Under the pieces are notes generated by a model. That model saw nothing but the letters and a program-made list of their open reading frames with translations. It had not been told where the DNA came from and did not search any database. Below, piece by piece: positions 41,257-51,030 of a DNA stretch of 64,000 nt. The translations under genes were made by a program, and so were the position numbers. Position 1 is the first letter of the stretch. Each line of letters starts with the position of its first letter. The stretch is from Ilumatobacter coccineus YM16-304. GTDB taxonomy: Bacteria > Actinomycetota > Acidimicrobiia > Acidimicrobiales > Ilumatobacteraceae. The DNA lies in the NCBI RefSeq assembly GCF_000348785.1, contig NC_020520.1, positions 248,001 to 312,000 of the forward strand, in the 5' to 3' direction.

Positions 41257-44200
41257 CGCTCTCGACACGACAACTCCGACACATGAACAAGCCGAATCGA
41301 CCCATGGGATCCGACATGAGAAACAACTCCACAGCGACGAAGCAGGAGGCTGATCGCGACCGCGGTGCGGTGCTCGCGTTCGTCCTGATCTTCTTCGTGT
41401 TCGCCGGGCTGACCGTCGTTGCGACGCTCACGTTCGCACAGACGCTGATGCAGAACCGTCCGCCGATCAACGAACGCAACGCTCGCGTCGAAGCCGTTCG
41501 CTCGGCGATGCGCATGGCGATCCAGTTCCAGCGTGACCACGGCGTCGGCGACTGCTTCCAGAACAGCCAGACGTTCACGTTCAACGCGGGTACGCCCGAG
41601 GAGGTCGACGCTCAGGTCGACTGCACCATCGGCCCGGTCGAAGACCTCGACAACAACTACTTCCGTGAAGGCGGCGATGCCTTCGCCCTCATCACGACGC
41701 TGTCCGATGGCTCGTTCGCACCCGTCACGGGTTCGGCGCTGGGCATCGCGTCGCCGAACAAGCTGATCTCGGGCAACGCGTTCTACGCAGGTGGCGACGT
41801 CACGCCGCCGCTGCTCTCGACCCGCAGCGGTATCGACGTGCTCGTGGGCGACCAGACCGGCGGCACCCCGAGCCAGATCCTCACGACGCGCCTCGACGGT
41901 GCTCGCTATGGCGGGCTGCTGACCGACGTCACGTGTGACGACCCGGTCGTCAGCCTCTACTTCCCGTCCTCCGGCACCGCTCCCGACGGCTCCAACCAGT
42001 CGAACACATTCCAGTGCACCGACCTGGAGTGGACCGACCGAGCCGGCACCCGTGTCGCACCGGCGACGACGTGGTCGTACCCGAACCTGCCGGGCATCCC
42101 GGTCAACTCGCGGCCCGCCTTCCTGCCCCGCTCCTTCGGCTTCGACGAAGACAACGGGACGCCGGGCGCTCGCCCCGAGTGTCGCGTGATCTTCCCGGGC
42201 CGCTACGACGACCCGTTGGTCTTCGACGGCAGCCTGCACCCCAACGGGGTCACCTACTACCTCCCGTCGGGCGTGTACTACCTGACCGAGCCGATGACCG
42301 TCATCAACGGCGCTCGCGTCGTCGCCGGCCAGGGCCGCTCGGCAGGTTGCGAAGTCGACTCGACCGTGCTCCTCGACTCCCGCACCGTCGACCTCGAGGC
42401 GACCAGCATCACCGGTCGCGGCGCGACCTTCATCCTCGACGACGATGCTCGCATCACGGTCGAGGAGGGTCAGCTCATGATCAACCGTCGCATCTCGACT
42501 CCGTCGACCCGCGGCAGCGAGGGCATCGCCGTGCGGACCGTGCAGACGTCGGAGATCGACGAACCGAACCTCTCGGTGCCGGAAGACGACGTCGTCACCG
42601 GCGTCGACAGCAACGGCGATCGCATCCTCGCTCCGGCGAACTCCTACTCGATCGGTGACCCGCTCACCGCCGCCACGCTCACCTACTCCGGCATCGACGT
42701 CGATCCCGACGGCGACGACGCCATCGTGTCGGCCGACTTCCGAGATGGCGGATCGAACGGTGCCGCCAACGGCACCAACGCACTCATCATCGACGGAAGC
42801 GTGTTCACGCCGCAGGGCAAGTTCGTTGTCCGGGCGAACAACAGCGACTACCGCATGAAGATCGATGGCGGCGTCGTTGCGACTCGCGCCGAACTCGACG
42901 TGACGACCATGCCGAGCAACCCGAGCAACTGGTACCTCGGCGTCGATGCGTCGCCGCTCCTGCGTCGTGTGCAGCTCGAAGCCACAGCGGTCATCGGCGG
43001 CCGCACGGCCCGCTCGGTCGCCATCTTCCAGGTGAACTCGGTCGGCAACTACGCGATCAACTCGTGGATCGTCGACCCCAACGGCTCGACCGGCGGCTGG
43101 GGCGGCGGCAGCTCGACTGGTGGAACGACCGACGGTGGGACCACGGATGGTGGAACGACTGATGGTGGGACCACGGATGGTGGGACCACGGATGGTGGGA
43201 CCACGGATGGTGGAACGACCGACGGTGGAACGACTGATGGTGGAACGACTGATGGTGGGACCACGGATGGTGGGACCACTGATGGTGGAACGACTGATGG
43301 TGGGACCACGGATGGTGGAACGACTGATGGTGGAACGACTGATGGTGGGACCACTGATGGTGGAACGACTGATGGTGGAACGACCGACGGTGGGACCACT
43401 GATGGTGGAACGACTGATGGTGGGACCACTGATGGTGGAACGACCGACGGTGGAACGACCGACGGTGGTACCACCGACGCACCTCCGTGCACCGATCCGA
43501 CCAAGTGGGCCGTGTCGTTCTTCGACAACACGACGCTCAGCGGCAAGGTCGAGGCAGCGAAGTGCGAAGACAACGTGTCGGAGCCATGGGCAGCCGGCAG
43601 CCCCGCACCCGGTATCGACGACGACTACTTCTCGGCTCGCTACACCAAGACGGTCGACTTCCCCGACGCCGGCGTGCACACCTTCACCATCGGCGCCGAC
43701 GACGGCGTGCGGATGTACATCGACGGCTCGCTCGTCTACAACCGCTGGGTCGACAAGTCGTTCAGCACCGAAACGGTCGACGTCAACCTGACCGCCGGCA
43801 GCCACGACATCCGCATCGAGTACTACGAACAGACTGGCTACGCCCAGCTGGAGATGAGCTGGGAATTCACCGGCCCGCCCCCGTGCCCGGCCGACGACCC
43901 GAGCTGGTACGCCGAGTACTACAACGGCACCTCGCTCAAGAACAACAAGTTCGAGTTCGCCACGTACGAGACCGAAGGACCGAACTGGAACTGGTACACC
44001 GGTGAGCCGTACCCGACGTACTCGCACAACCTGGGCAACGACACCTTCTCGGTGCGCTGGACTCGTCTGTACAACTTCCCCGAGGCTGGCACCTACCGGT
44101 TCACGGTCGGCAGTGACGACGGCATCCGGCTCTACGTCAACGGCACCCGCGAGATCAACAACTGGAACGTCCAGAGCTACAACGGCAGCCTTCGCACCGC

Positions 44201-44309
44201 CGACGTGGTGATCGAAGACCGGTGCCAGGTGCTCATCGAAGTGCGCTACTACGAGAAGAACGGTGGCGCTCAGGTGAGCTACGAGTGGGAGCGGATCGGC
44301 GACGTCTGA
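41253..44309 (+). CDS. PilX/GspK-like membrane-anchored protein with GGTTD repeats and two PA14-like domains
   Basis: 1018 residues; ATG 41253 overlaps the previous stop by 4 bp. A hydrophobic helix at about 39-62 follows RDRG ([18 protein letters not shown]) with no Glu at +5, as in GspK/PilX pseudopilins. Residues about 65-620 form a large unassigned globular region. Residues 623-742 are 24 perfect GGTTD repeats (nt 43119-43478). Two PA14-like domains end the protein ([13 protein letters not shown]...[49 protein letters not shown]...[35 protein letters not shown]). PA14 domains bind carbohydrate. The protein likely sits at the pilus tip with the vWA pilin, the repeat being a flexible stalk (inference). 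Confidence 0.85.
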   Translation: MTLSTRQLRHMNKPNRPMGSDMRNNSTATKQEADRDRGAVLAFVLIFFVFAGLTVVATLTFAQTLMQNRPPINERNARVEAVRSAMRMAIQFQRDHGVGDCFQNSQTFTFNAGTPEEVDAQVDCTIGPVEDLDNNYFREGGDAFALITTLSDGSFAPVTGSALGIASPNKLISGNAFYAGGDVTPPLLSTRSGIDVLVGDQTGGTPSQILTTRLDGARYGGLLTDVTCDDPVVSLYFPSSGTAPDGSNQSNTFQCTDLEWTDRAGTRVAPATTWSYPNLPGIPVNSRPAFLPRSFGFDEDNGTPGARPECRVIFPGRYDDPLVFDGSLHPNGVTYYLPSGVYYLTEPMTVINGARVVAGQGRSAGCEVDSTVLLDSRTVDLEATSITGRGATFILDDDARITVEEGQLMINRRISTPSTRGSEGIAVRTVQTSEIDEPNLSVPEDDVVTGVDSNGDRILAPANSYSIGDPLTAATLTYSGIDVDPDGDDAIVSADFRDGGSNGAANGTNALIIDGSVFTPQGKFVVRANNSDYRMKIDGGVVATRAELDVTTMPSNPSNWYLGVDASPLLRRVQLEATAVIGGRTARSVAIFQVNSVGNYAINSWIVDPNGSTGGWGGGSSTGGTTDGGTTDGGTTDGGTTDGGTTDGGTTDGGTTDGGTTDGGTTDGGTTDGGTTDGGTTDGGTTDGGTTDGGTTDGGTTDGGTTDGGTTDGGTTDGGTTDGGTTDGGTTDGGTTDGGTTDAPPCTDPTKWAVSFFDNTTLSGKVEAAKCEDNVSEPWAAGSPAPGIDDDYFSARYTKTVDFPDAGVHTFTIGADDGVRMYIDGSLVYNRWVDKSFSTETVDVNLTAGSHDIRIEYYEQTGYAQLEMSWEFTGPPPCPADDPSWYAEYYNGTSLKNNKFEFATYETEGPNWNWYTGEPYPTYSHNLGNDTFSVRWTRLYNFPEAGTYRFTVGSDDGIRLYVNGTREINNWNVQSYNGSLRTADVVIEDRCQVLIEVRYYEKNGGAQVSYEWERIGDV
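43119..43478 (+). repeat. Coding minisatellite, 24 x 15 bp (GGTTD)
   Basis: Exactly 24 in-frame 15-bp units encoding GGTTD, between a Ser/Gly-rich sequence and the first PA14 domain. Units differ only at wobble bases (GGA/GGG/GGT, ACG/ACC/ACT, GAT/GAC), showing purifying selection on the peptide while copy number can vary by slippage or recombination. Confidence 0.95.
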
Positions 44310-44344
44310 TTCGTCACGGACCGCTACACGCATCAGCGTTGCAC

Positions 44345-44374
44345 GTGATCGGCGGGGGCCTCCCCGCCGATCAC
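44345..44374 (+). terminator. Terminator of the tip-pilin operon
   Basis: Perfect 13-bp stem GTGATCGGCGGGG / CCCCGCCGATCAC with 4-nt loop, 36 bp after the stop, followed by GGCGTTTTC. Confidence 0.9.
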
Positions 44375-44455
44375 GGCGTTTTCAGCTCGGGTCCGAGCCG
44401 AGAGCGTGCTCCAAGGTTGCGGACGGAGCAACCGATGCGGTGAGCAGCGCGTCGA

Positions 44456-46321
44456 TCAGGTCGGAGCGACGAGCTCGCCGGCTGCGAGCTGGTGGGCGTA
44501 GCGCCCGTTTGCCGCGACCAACTCGTCGTGAGTGCCGAGTTCGGCGACGCGTCCGCCTTCGATGAACGCGATGCGGTCGGCCGAACGGATCGTCGAGAGG
44601 CGATGGGCGATGACGATCGCCGTCCGACCCTCGAGGGCGTGTTCGAGCGCCTCTTGGATGTGCGCCTCGTTGTCGTTGTCGAGATGACTCGTCGCTTCGT
44701 CGAGGATCATGATCGCCGGGTCCTTCAACAACAGCCGGGCGATCGCCAAGCGTTGCTTCTCGCCGCCCGACAGGCGGTACCCGCGCTCGCCGACGACGGT
44801 GTCGTAGCCGTCGGGTAGCGCCGCGATCGTGTCGTGGATACGTGCCGCGCTGGCCGCTGCGACGAGTTGCTCGTCGCTGGCGTCGGGGTCGGCATAGCGA
44901 AGGTTGTCGCCGATGGTCTCGTGGAAGAGATGGGGATCCTGCGACACCACACCGATCGAGGTGCGCAACGTGTCGAGCGTGAGATCGCGAACGTCGTGAC
45001 CGTCGATGCGAACCGCCCCGCTGCTCACGTCGTAGAGACGTGGCACGAGTGAGATCGTCGTCGACTTGCCGGCCCCCGATGCACCGACCAACGCCACCGT
45101 CTCGCCAGCGGCGACCGACAGGTCGAAACCGTGGAGCACGTCGACGTCGGGATCGGTGTCACCGCCCAGTCCGGCGTTCTGCTCCATCGACGCGATCGCC
45201 GAAGCGCTCGCCGGGGGATAGCGGAAGACGACGTCGTCGAACTCGATCGTGCCGACGGGATCGACGAGATCGATCGCCCCGGGCTTCTCCTGGATGGCTT
45301 CGGGCGCATCGAGCACCTCGAAGACCCGTTCGAAGCTGACCATCGACGTCATCAGGTCGACGCGGGCGTTCGTGAGGCCGGTGAGCGGCTGGTACACGCG
45401 AGTCACGAGGGCGGCGAGCGCCACCAGCGTGCCCGACGAGATGTCGCCGTCGACCACCATGAGCGCACCAACGCCGTAGATGGCCGCGGTGCCGATGGCG
45501 CCGACGAGTCCGAGCGCCACGAAGAACACCCGGCCGTACATCGCTGCCCTGATGCCAGTGTCGCGCACGCCGGCCGCACGCGAGTCGAACGACGTGCGCT
45601 CCCGCGTTCCCGAGCCGAACAGCTTGACGAGGGTCGCGCCCGACACGTTGAAGCGTTCGGTCATCTGCGTGTTCATCGCGGCGTTGTAGCCCATCTGCTC
45701 GCGCGAGATGCCCTGCAGCCGCTTGCCGACCCGCCGCGCCGGCACGATGAACAACGGCAGCACGACGAGGGTGAGCAAGGTCAGGCGCCACTCGAGCGCG
45801 AACATCGCCGTGAGCGTCGTGCCCAGCACGATGACGTTGCTCACCACGCTGCCGAGCGTGCTCGTGACCGCCGTCTGCGCGCCGACCACGTCGGTGTTGA
45901 GGCGCGAGGTGATCGAGCCGGTCGGTGTGCGGGTGAAGAAGGCGATCGGCATGCGCTGCACCTTGGCGAACAACGCGCTCCGGAGGTCGTAGATCAGCCC
46001 CTCGCCGACCTGCGCCGAACACCAACGCTGCACGATGGCGAGACCGGCGTCGGAGAGCGCGGCGACCACGGCGATCGCTGCGAGCCAGATGATCCGATCA
46101 CGGTCCTCGTTCGGAATCGCGTTGTCGAGGATCTCGCGCACCACGAACGGCGGAACGAGCGCGAGGAGCGCGGCCAGGAGGATGGCGAGCAGGAACACGA
46201 TGATCGTCGTCCGGTACGGGCGAGCGAACTTCCACACGCGTCGCAGCGTTCCGTCGGCGAGCTCGACGCCTCGAACCGAATCGGAATCACCCGGCATCAT
46301 GTGGTGAGGGGACATGCGCAT
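44456..46321 (-). CDS. ABC transporter, fused permease-ATPase (ABCB/MsbA type)
   Basis: 621 residues. Six transmembrane segments (RTTIIVFLLAILLAALLALV onward), then the nucleotide-binding domain: Walker A GASGAGKSTT, Q-loop, signature LSGGEKQRL, Walker B IMILDEATSHLD, H-loop IAHRLS. Half-transporters of this group work as dimers exporting lipids, peptides or drugs. The start ATG 46321 is followed by an in-frame second ATG. Convergent with the tip-pilin operon; a functional link is not evident. Confidence 0.92.
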   Translation of the reverse strand: MRMSPHHMMPGDSDSVRGVELADGTLRRVWKFARPYRTTIIVFLLAILLAALLALVPPFVVREILDNAIPNEDRDRIIWLAAIAVVAALSDAGLAIVQRWCSAQVGEGLIYDLRSALFAKVQRMPIAFFTRTPTGSITSRLNTDVVGAQTAVTSTLGSVVSNVIVLGTTLTAMFALEWRLTLLTLVVLPLFIVPARRVGKRLQGISREQMGYNAAMNTQMTERFNVSGATLVKLFGSGTRERTSFDSRAAGVRDTGIRAAMYGRVFFVALGLVGAIGTAAIYGVGALMVVDGDISSGTLVALAALVTRVYQPLTGLTNARVDLMTSMVSFERVFEVLDAPEAIQEKPGAIDLVDPVGTIEFDDVVFRYPPASASAIASMEQNAGLGGDTDPDVDVLHGFDLSVAAGETVALVGASGAGKSTTISLVPRLYDVSSGAVRIDGHDVRDLTLDTLRTSIGVVSQDPHLFHETIGDNLRYADPDASDEQLVAAASAARIHDTIAALPDGYDTVVGERGYRLSGGEKQRLAIARLLLKDPAIMILDEATSHLDNDNEAHIQEALEHALEGRTAIVIAHRLSTIRSADRIAFIEGGRVAELGTHDELVAANGRYAHQLAAGELVAPT

Positions 46322-46364
46322 GACGCCACGCTACGGCGCTGCCGTCGCCGTACGCTGAGACGCC

Positions 46365-47960
46365 ATGCGAGTCGGACCACGAGTGCGTTGCCTGCTGTTG
46401 ACCGGTCTGGTCGTCGCTGCGGCCTGCTCGGGCGCTGACGATGCCGACCCGCTCCCGCCGCCGCCGGTCACCCGTTCGACCATTCCGCCGCGAGTGTCGC
46501 TGCCCGATCCGAGCGAGCTCGTCGCTCCGGTCACCGATCCGGCCGACGGCTCCGCCGACGCGACCGACGCCGAGTCCGCGACCCCGCTCGACTACTCGAT
46601 CGTCTGGGAAGACCGAGGCAACGGCGTCGAAGCCGGGTTCGTCACCGTGCCGCTCGACTACAGCGACCCACAGGGCGACACGCTCGACCTGCGCGTGGTG
46701 CGGCACCGAGCGCCGGCCGACGATCGCGTCGGCGTGTTGTTCGCGAACAACGGCGGCCCCGGTCTCCCGGCGAGTTCGATGGCGGCAACGGTTCGAGGCT
46801 GGTTCGGAGAGCCGCTCATCGAGCGTTTCGACATCGTCACCTGGGACCCGCGCGGGACCGGGGAGAGCGGCGCCTCGGTCGACTGCATCGACGGGTCCGA
46901 GTACGACCGGTACTTCGGATCGAGCGACGTCACCCCCGAAGACGACGCCGAGCGTGACGAGCTCATCGAGCTCTCGCGAGACTTCGCCGAGGCGTGCATC
47001 GACGCGGTGGGCGACTCGCTGGCGCACCTCGGCACCAACAACTCGGCCCGTGACATGGACGCGATCCGCCAGGCGCTGGGAGAAGACCAGGCGTCGTACC
47101 TCGGTTTCAGCTACGGCAGTGAGCTCGGAGCGGTGTGGGCCACCCTCTTCCCCGACACGGTGCGCGCCGCCGTGCTCGACGGCGCCGCCCACCCCGACGC
47201 CGACGGGCTCGAGCCCACCCGGCAGCAGCGCATCGGATTCGAGACCGTCCTGAACACGTTTCTGGCCGAGTGCAGCGCCAACGAATCCTGCGCATTCCAC
47301 AACGACGGCGACGCCGAAGGAGCGTTCGACGCGCTGCTCGAGTCGCTCGACGAGTCACCGATCCCCAGCGCGGAGGGTCGCCCAGACGTCAACCTCGAGA
47401 TCGCCATCAACGGGGTGATCCAGGCGATGTACACCGAAGGTCGTTGGTCGGCACTCGAACGAGCACTCGACGACGCCGCCAACGGAATCGGAGGTGGTCT
47501 GCTCGCCCTGCACGACGGCTACTTCCAGCGCGACAGCCAGACCGGCACCTACTCCAACCTGCTGGAGTCGTTCCAGGCGATCACGTGCGCCGACGACCCC
47601 GACCGGCTCACGCCCGACGAATCCGACGCCGAAGCAGCGCCGCTCATCGGCGTGGCCCCTCGCCTGTTCCCCTACACGACAGCGTCGTACACGTGCGACT
47701 TCTTCCCCGCGTCGGCCGATCCCCGAGCCGAGATCACCGGAGATCGCGCCGGACCGGTCGTCGTGATCGGCACCACCGGCGACCCGAGCACTCCGCTCGA
47801 GAGCAGCCAGGCCATGGCCGATGCGCTCGAAGACGGTCACCTGGTCACCGTCGAAGCCAACCGCCACACCGCCTACCGGACCGGCGACTGCATCAACGAC
47901 ATCGTGCACCAGTACCTCATCTGGCTCGAAGTCCCCGCGCCAGACACCCGCTGCACCTGA
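46365..47960 (+). CDS. Secreted alpha/beta hydrolase lipoprotein (tripeptidyl-aminopeptidase-like, TAP C-terminus)
   Basis: 531 residues. A leader with lipobox (LVVAAAC, Cys near residue 27), then the alpha/beta fold: oxyanion NNGGPG, nucleophile GFSYGSELGA (GxSxG), acid in GTTGDPSTPLE and catalytic His in ANRHTAY, the TAP-type arrangement of the SlpD/SlpE/tripeptidyl aminopeptidase group. Role: extracellular peptidase or esterase anchored in the membrane. Divergent from the ABC transporter with 43 bp between the starts. Confidence 0.88.
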   Translation: MRVGPRVRCLLLTGLVVAAACSGADDADPLPPPPVTRSTIPPRVSLPDPSELVAPVTDPADGSADATDAESATPLDYSIVWEDRGNGVEAGFVTVPLDYSDPQGDTLDLRVVRHRAPADDRVGVLFANNGGPGLPASSMAATVRGWFGEPLIERFDIVTWDPRGTGESGASVDCIDGSEYDRYFGSSDVTPEDDAERDELIELSRDFAEACIDAVGDSLAHLGTNNSARDMDAIRQALGEDQASYLGFSYGSELGAVWATLFPDTVRAAVLDGAAHPDADGLEPTRQQRIGFETVLNTFLAECSANESCAFHNDGDAEGAFDALLESLDESPIPSAEGRPDVNLEIAINGVIQAMYTEGRWSALERALDDAANGIGGGLLALHDGYFQRDSQTGTYSNLLESFQAITCADDPDRLTPDESDAEAAPLIGVAPRLFPYTTASYTCDFFPASADPRAEITGDRAGPVVVIGTTGDPSTPLESSQAMADALEDGHLVTVEANRHTAYRTGDCINDIVHQYLIWLEVPAPDTRCT

Positions 47961-47984
47961 CCGACGCAGGCCGGTGAGCGGCCG

Positions 47985-48030
47985 AAAAACGGCAACGACC
48001 GGCTGCTCGATGACGAACAACCGGTCGTTG
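47985..48030 (-). terminator. Terminator of tRNA-Ser(CGA)
   Basis: On the minus strand, CAACGACCGG pairs with CCGGTCGTTG across an 18-nt loop, followed by GCCGTTTTT (bases 47985-47989 are the T-run). Confidence 0.7.
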
Positions 48031-48035
48031 GATGG

Positions 48036-48123
48036 CGGAAGGCGTGGGATTCGAACCCACGGAGGCCCAGAAGACCTCAACAGTTTTCGAGACTGTCCCA
48101 TTCGTCCGCTCTGGCAGCCTTCC
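48036..48123 (-). tRNA. tRNA-Ser (anticodon CGA)
   Basis: 88 nt. Acceptor GGAAGGC/GCCTTCC, discriminator G, anticodon loop CTCGAAA gives CGA (UCG codons), long variable arm, T-loop TTCGAAT. CCA is encoded (48033-48035). Confidence 0.95.
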
Positions 48124-48231
48124 GTTGTCCACGATATCCACGATCGCGGGATTTTGGTCCGCGTCTTCGGCATCACCCGTCGAAGCATCCGATGGATGGA
48201 ACTCTGGCGGAGTTCGTGACAGAGTTGTCAT

Positions 48232-48259
48232 TCAAGAAGTGTCGGCTGGCAACCGATGT
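48232..48259 (+). promoter_or_regulatory. Sigma-28/WhiG-like promoter of the GTPase module
   Basis: TCAAG at 48232-48236, 15 bp, ACCGATGT at 48252-48259. It is followed by 8 nt and then ATG 48268, which would be leaderless. Confidence 0.55.
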
Positions 48260-48267
48260 ACAGATGT

Positions 48268-48777
48268 ATGAAACTGGTCGAAAGCCCACGACCCCACGTC
48301 ATGAACGACCGCGCCCCCGCCTCCTCGATCGAGCCGCAGGGTTCCCTCGCGCCGCCACCCGCCTCCAGCGGTTTCGCGCCCCCTCCGCCGCCGACGGCCA
48401 GCTACACCCCCCGTCGCCTGCCCACCACCGCCGCAGAAGTGCTCGACGAGATGACCGAAGTCATCCCCGGCGCCCGCGGTGCACTGCTTGCATCCGTCGA
48501 CGGATTCGCCCTCGCGCGGTCCGACAGCATGCCGAACGAAGCCGCTCACGCAGCGATGATCTCGGCCGCGGTCGGTCTCGCCCATCAGTTGGTGAGCATG
48601 GGCAACGGCACTGAACTCCGTCAGCTGGTCGTCGATCACGACGAAGGTCTGCTCCTGCTCTGGCCGGTGGGCACCGACCGAGTCCTCGCGATGCTGACCG
48701 TGTCGTCGGTCGATCAGTCACGGCTCCGCGGGTTCGTCCGGGCCCGCGCCCGCCTCCTCGCCGAGGACCTGCGATGA
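48268..48777 (+). CDS. Roadblock/LC7 domain protein (MglB/CvnB-like)
   Basis: 169 residues from ATG 48268; ATG 48301 (MNDRAPASS) is also possible. After a Pro-rich N-terminus, the domain shows AAEVLDEMTEVIPGARGALLASVDGFALA (the DGFALA strand is the roadblock signature), then MISAAVGLAHQLVSMGNG and LLLLWPVGTDRVLAMLT. Roadblock proteins dimerise and act as GAP-like partners of small Ras-like GTPases (MglB with MglA; CvnB/CvnD in Streptomyces conservons). The stop overlaps the GTPase start by 4 bp. Confidence 0.85.
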   Translation: MKLVESPRPHVMNDRAPASSIEPQGSLAPPPASSGFAPPPPPTASYTPRRLPTTAAEVLDEMTEVIPGARGALLASVDGFALARSDSMPNEAAHAAMISAAVGLAHQLVSMGNGTELRQLVVDHDEGLLLLWPVGTDRVLAMLTVSSVDQSRLRGFVRARARLLAEDLR

Positions 48778-49337
48778 GCGGCCACACCTTCAAGATCCTC
48801 GTCACCGGGCCGTACGCGGCCGGTAAGACCTCGCTGATCCAGTCGGTGTCGCAGACGCCGGTGGTCACCACCGACGTCGTCACGAGCGGCGAAGAGGCCG
48901 AGGTGAAGTCGCACACGACCGTCGCGATGGACTTCGGGACCTACTCGCTCGACGACGAAGAAGTTCGGCTGTTGCTGTTCGGGACGCCCGGGCAGCCGCG
49001 GTTCCGCTTCATGACCAACATCCTCAAAGGCGATGTCGACATCGTCACCTTCGTGATCGACGCCGAGGCTCGCGGCACGCACCCGGCGGCCGGCGTCGAA
49101 CTGCGCTCGTTGCTCGCCGATCTGCGCGTTCCGGCTGTCATCGCCGTCAACCGGTGCGACGATCAAGCGGTCGCCGACCGAATTGCGCGGTCACTCGGTG
49201 CCAAAGGCACCGAAGCGGTCGTACCCTGTCAGTTGGTGGATGCCGACTCCGGCCGCGAGGTCGTCGTCGAGATCCTGCTCACCCTGCTGAACGCAATGGA
49301 GAACAACGAAGTCCCGGTCACGGCGGAGGTGGCCTGA
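48774..49337 (+). CDS. Small Ras-like GTPase (CvnD/MglA-type)
   Basis: 187 residues. P-loop GPYAAGKTS at 12-20, effector/switch 1 with HTTVAMDFG (typical CvnD form), switch 2 FGTPGQPRFRF, and N/TKxD-type NRCD. The switch 2 GTPGQ has Thr-Pro-Gly in the place of DxxGQ, as in this family. CvnD/MglA GTPases set cell polarity, T4P pole switching or signalling together with roadblock partners. Overlaps the roadblock gene by 4 bp; the DUF4388-like gene starts 1 bp after the stop. Confidence 0.9.
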   Translation: MSGHTFKILVTGPYAAGKTSLIQSVSQTPVVTTDVVTSGEEAEVKSHTTVAMDFGTYSLDDEEVRLLLFGTPGQPRFRFMTNILKGDVDIVTFVIDAEARGTHPAAGVELRSLLADLRVPAVIAVNRCDDQAVADRIARSLGAKGTEAVVPCQLVDADSGREVVVEILLTLLNAMENNEVPVTAEVA

Positions 49338-49338
49338 C

Positions 49339-51030
49339 ATGACCAACGACGCTCGAACGGAAGTCTTCACACCTCCGAACACGTGCGCGCTCGATCCGTC
49401 GATCTCGTTGCCCGACTACGCGACCACGACCCATATCGAACCCCAGCCGGCCTGGCGCACCCTCAACGCTGCCCGCGAACGAGCGTTCACGGGTGAGATC
49501 AAGTTCTGCACCAGCCCACAGATCGTCACGTACGTCGACGGTGGAACCGTGTACTTCGCCGAGCGAGTCGGCGACGCACCACTCGGCGAGCGCCTCGTCG
49601 CCGCCGGCGTCGTGACGCAGCAGCAACTCGAGCGCGGCGTGGTCCGCGTCGGCGGAGCCGAGCACCTCGGCCGCCTGTTCGATCGTGACGAGACCATCGA
49701 CCGTGACGCGGTGATGGTCGCCGTCGAAGCAGCGACCGACGCCCTCGTGAGTGAACTCGCAGCCGAGGTCGTCGCGCCGATCGAAGTCGGTGCCTACCGC
49801 CATCATCCGTCCGGCGTGCACCGTTGGTTCGTCGCTCCGGCCGACACCAGCCTGGCCCGGCCGGTCAGCGACGTCGCCCAGGTCGACCGCTCGGTCATCG
49901 ACGAACTTCCCGATCTCACCACGGCCCGTACCGATGTCACCATCGAATGGGACCATCCGGCGCCGACCCACGACGACACGGCCGCAGCTTCGGCTCCGAT
50001 CGGTCTCGATCGTCCCGACCCGGCCACGCTCGGGCTCGACATCGAAGCCGAACTCGGCCGTTTCAACGCCGACGAAGCCGACTGGTCGACGCAGACCCCG
50101 ACCCCGCAGAGCGCCGCGACCGACGACACCTCCTGGCTCAACGACTTCCAGATCGTCTGGCCCGACGGAACCGAAGAACCAGCCACGCCGACACCGTCGC
50201 AGCGGCCGTCGTCCGACGCCGTCGACAGCGTGTCACTCGACGTTCCGCCGGCCACGCTGCCGGAGCCCGAGGCACCGCTGCCCAGCCCCGACGTGCCTTC
50301 GGCTGCCATCGAGGCGCAACCGGCGCCGCTCGAGGCAACTCCCGCGTTCTCGCTCGACACACCTCCGGTGGTCAACGGCGCATCGGCGCCTGCGCCGGTT
50401 GCCGACGACGCCGACGGCGTGCGGTTCGCGATGCCGCAGATCGTCATCGACTCGGCTCCCGAGCCCGATGCCGACATCCCGGTCGACGTCGCCGACGCGG
50501 TGCGTCGTGCGCTCCGCGCGATCGAGAACGCCGCCGTCGAGCCTGCCTCCCTGCGTCAGATCGATCTCGAACCGCTGACGCTCCCGGAGATCACCCTCGA
50601 CTCGCTCGACGAGCAGCAGTCAGTCGCACCCGTCGACGTCGCCCCGGTCCAACCGGTGTCGTCCGTCGACGCTCCAGCGCCGACCGCCGAACACGACACG
50701 ACCCGCGAGAACACGACGCTCGAGCAGTCGGCGTCCGTCGCCGGAGTCGCGCCGCAACCCGCGACGTTCGAGGCGCCGTCGCCCGAGCCGGTGTCGAGCT
50801 TCGCCCCGCCGAGCAGCGACATGCGAGCCGAAGCGATCTACGCCCGTGCCGCAGCCGAGGCCACGGCACCCGCCGTCCACACCGCGCCAGCCGAGTCGGC
50901 GGTGCAACCGCAACTCGCCCCCGAGCCGGGCCAGGCATCGGTCGTGTTCCTCGACGACGACGACGACAGCGGTCGGGCTCGCAAAGGCGCACTTCGCCGA
51001 CTCATCGGCAGCCTTCGGCGCGCCGACTGA
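49339..51030 (+). CDS. DUF4388/PATAN-like N-domain protein with long disordered tail
   Basis: 563 residues. The N-terminal half (about residues 30-170) has a PATAN/DUF4388 pattern: FTGEIKFCTSPQIVTYVDGG then VYFAERVGDAPLGERLVAAG, VTQQQLERGV. From about residue 200 the protein is Pro/Ala/Asp-rich with repeated APTP segments, and it ends in a basic peptide (ARKGALRRLIGSLRR). PATAN-domain regulators in cyanobacteria bind PilB and control T4P phototaxis (established for the PixG/TaxP1 type). With the GTPase and roadblock genes this suggests a polarity or motor-control module (inference). Confidence 0.75.
   Translation: MTNDARTEVFTPPNTCALDPSISLPDYATTTHIEPQPAWRTLNAARERAFTGEIKFCTSPQIVTYVDGGTVYFAERVGDAPLGERLVAAGVVTQQQLERGVVRVGGAEHLGRLFDRDETIDRDAVMVAVEAATDALVSELAAEVVAPIEVGAYRHHPSGVHRWFVAPADTSLARPVSDVAQVDRSVIDELPDLTTARTDVTIEWDHPAPTHDDTAAASAPIGLDRPDPATLGLDIEAELGRFNADEADWSTQTPTPQSAATDDTSWLNDFQIVWPDGTEEPATPTPSQRPSSDAVDSVSLDVPPATLPEPEAPLPSPDVPSAAIEAQPAPLEATPAFSLDTPPVVNGASAPAPVADDADGVRFAMPQIVIDSAPEPDADIPVDVADAVRRALRAIENAAVEPASLRQIDLEPLTLPEITLDSLDEQQSVAPVDVAPVQPVSSVDAPAPTAEHDTTRENTTLEQSASVAGVAPQPATFEAPSPEPVSSFAPPSSDMRAEAIYARAAAEATAPAVHTAPAESAVQPQLAPEPGQASVVFLDDDDDSGRARKGALRRLIGSLRRAD

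Noticed and set aside
41037-44333. 1098-codon minus-strand frame opposite the pilin genes
   Set aside because: No coherent fold or start signal; it is the mirror of the strongly supported plus-strand proteins.
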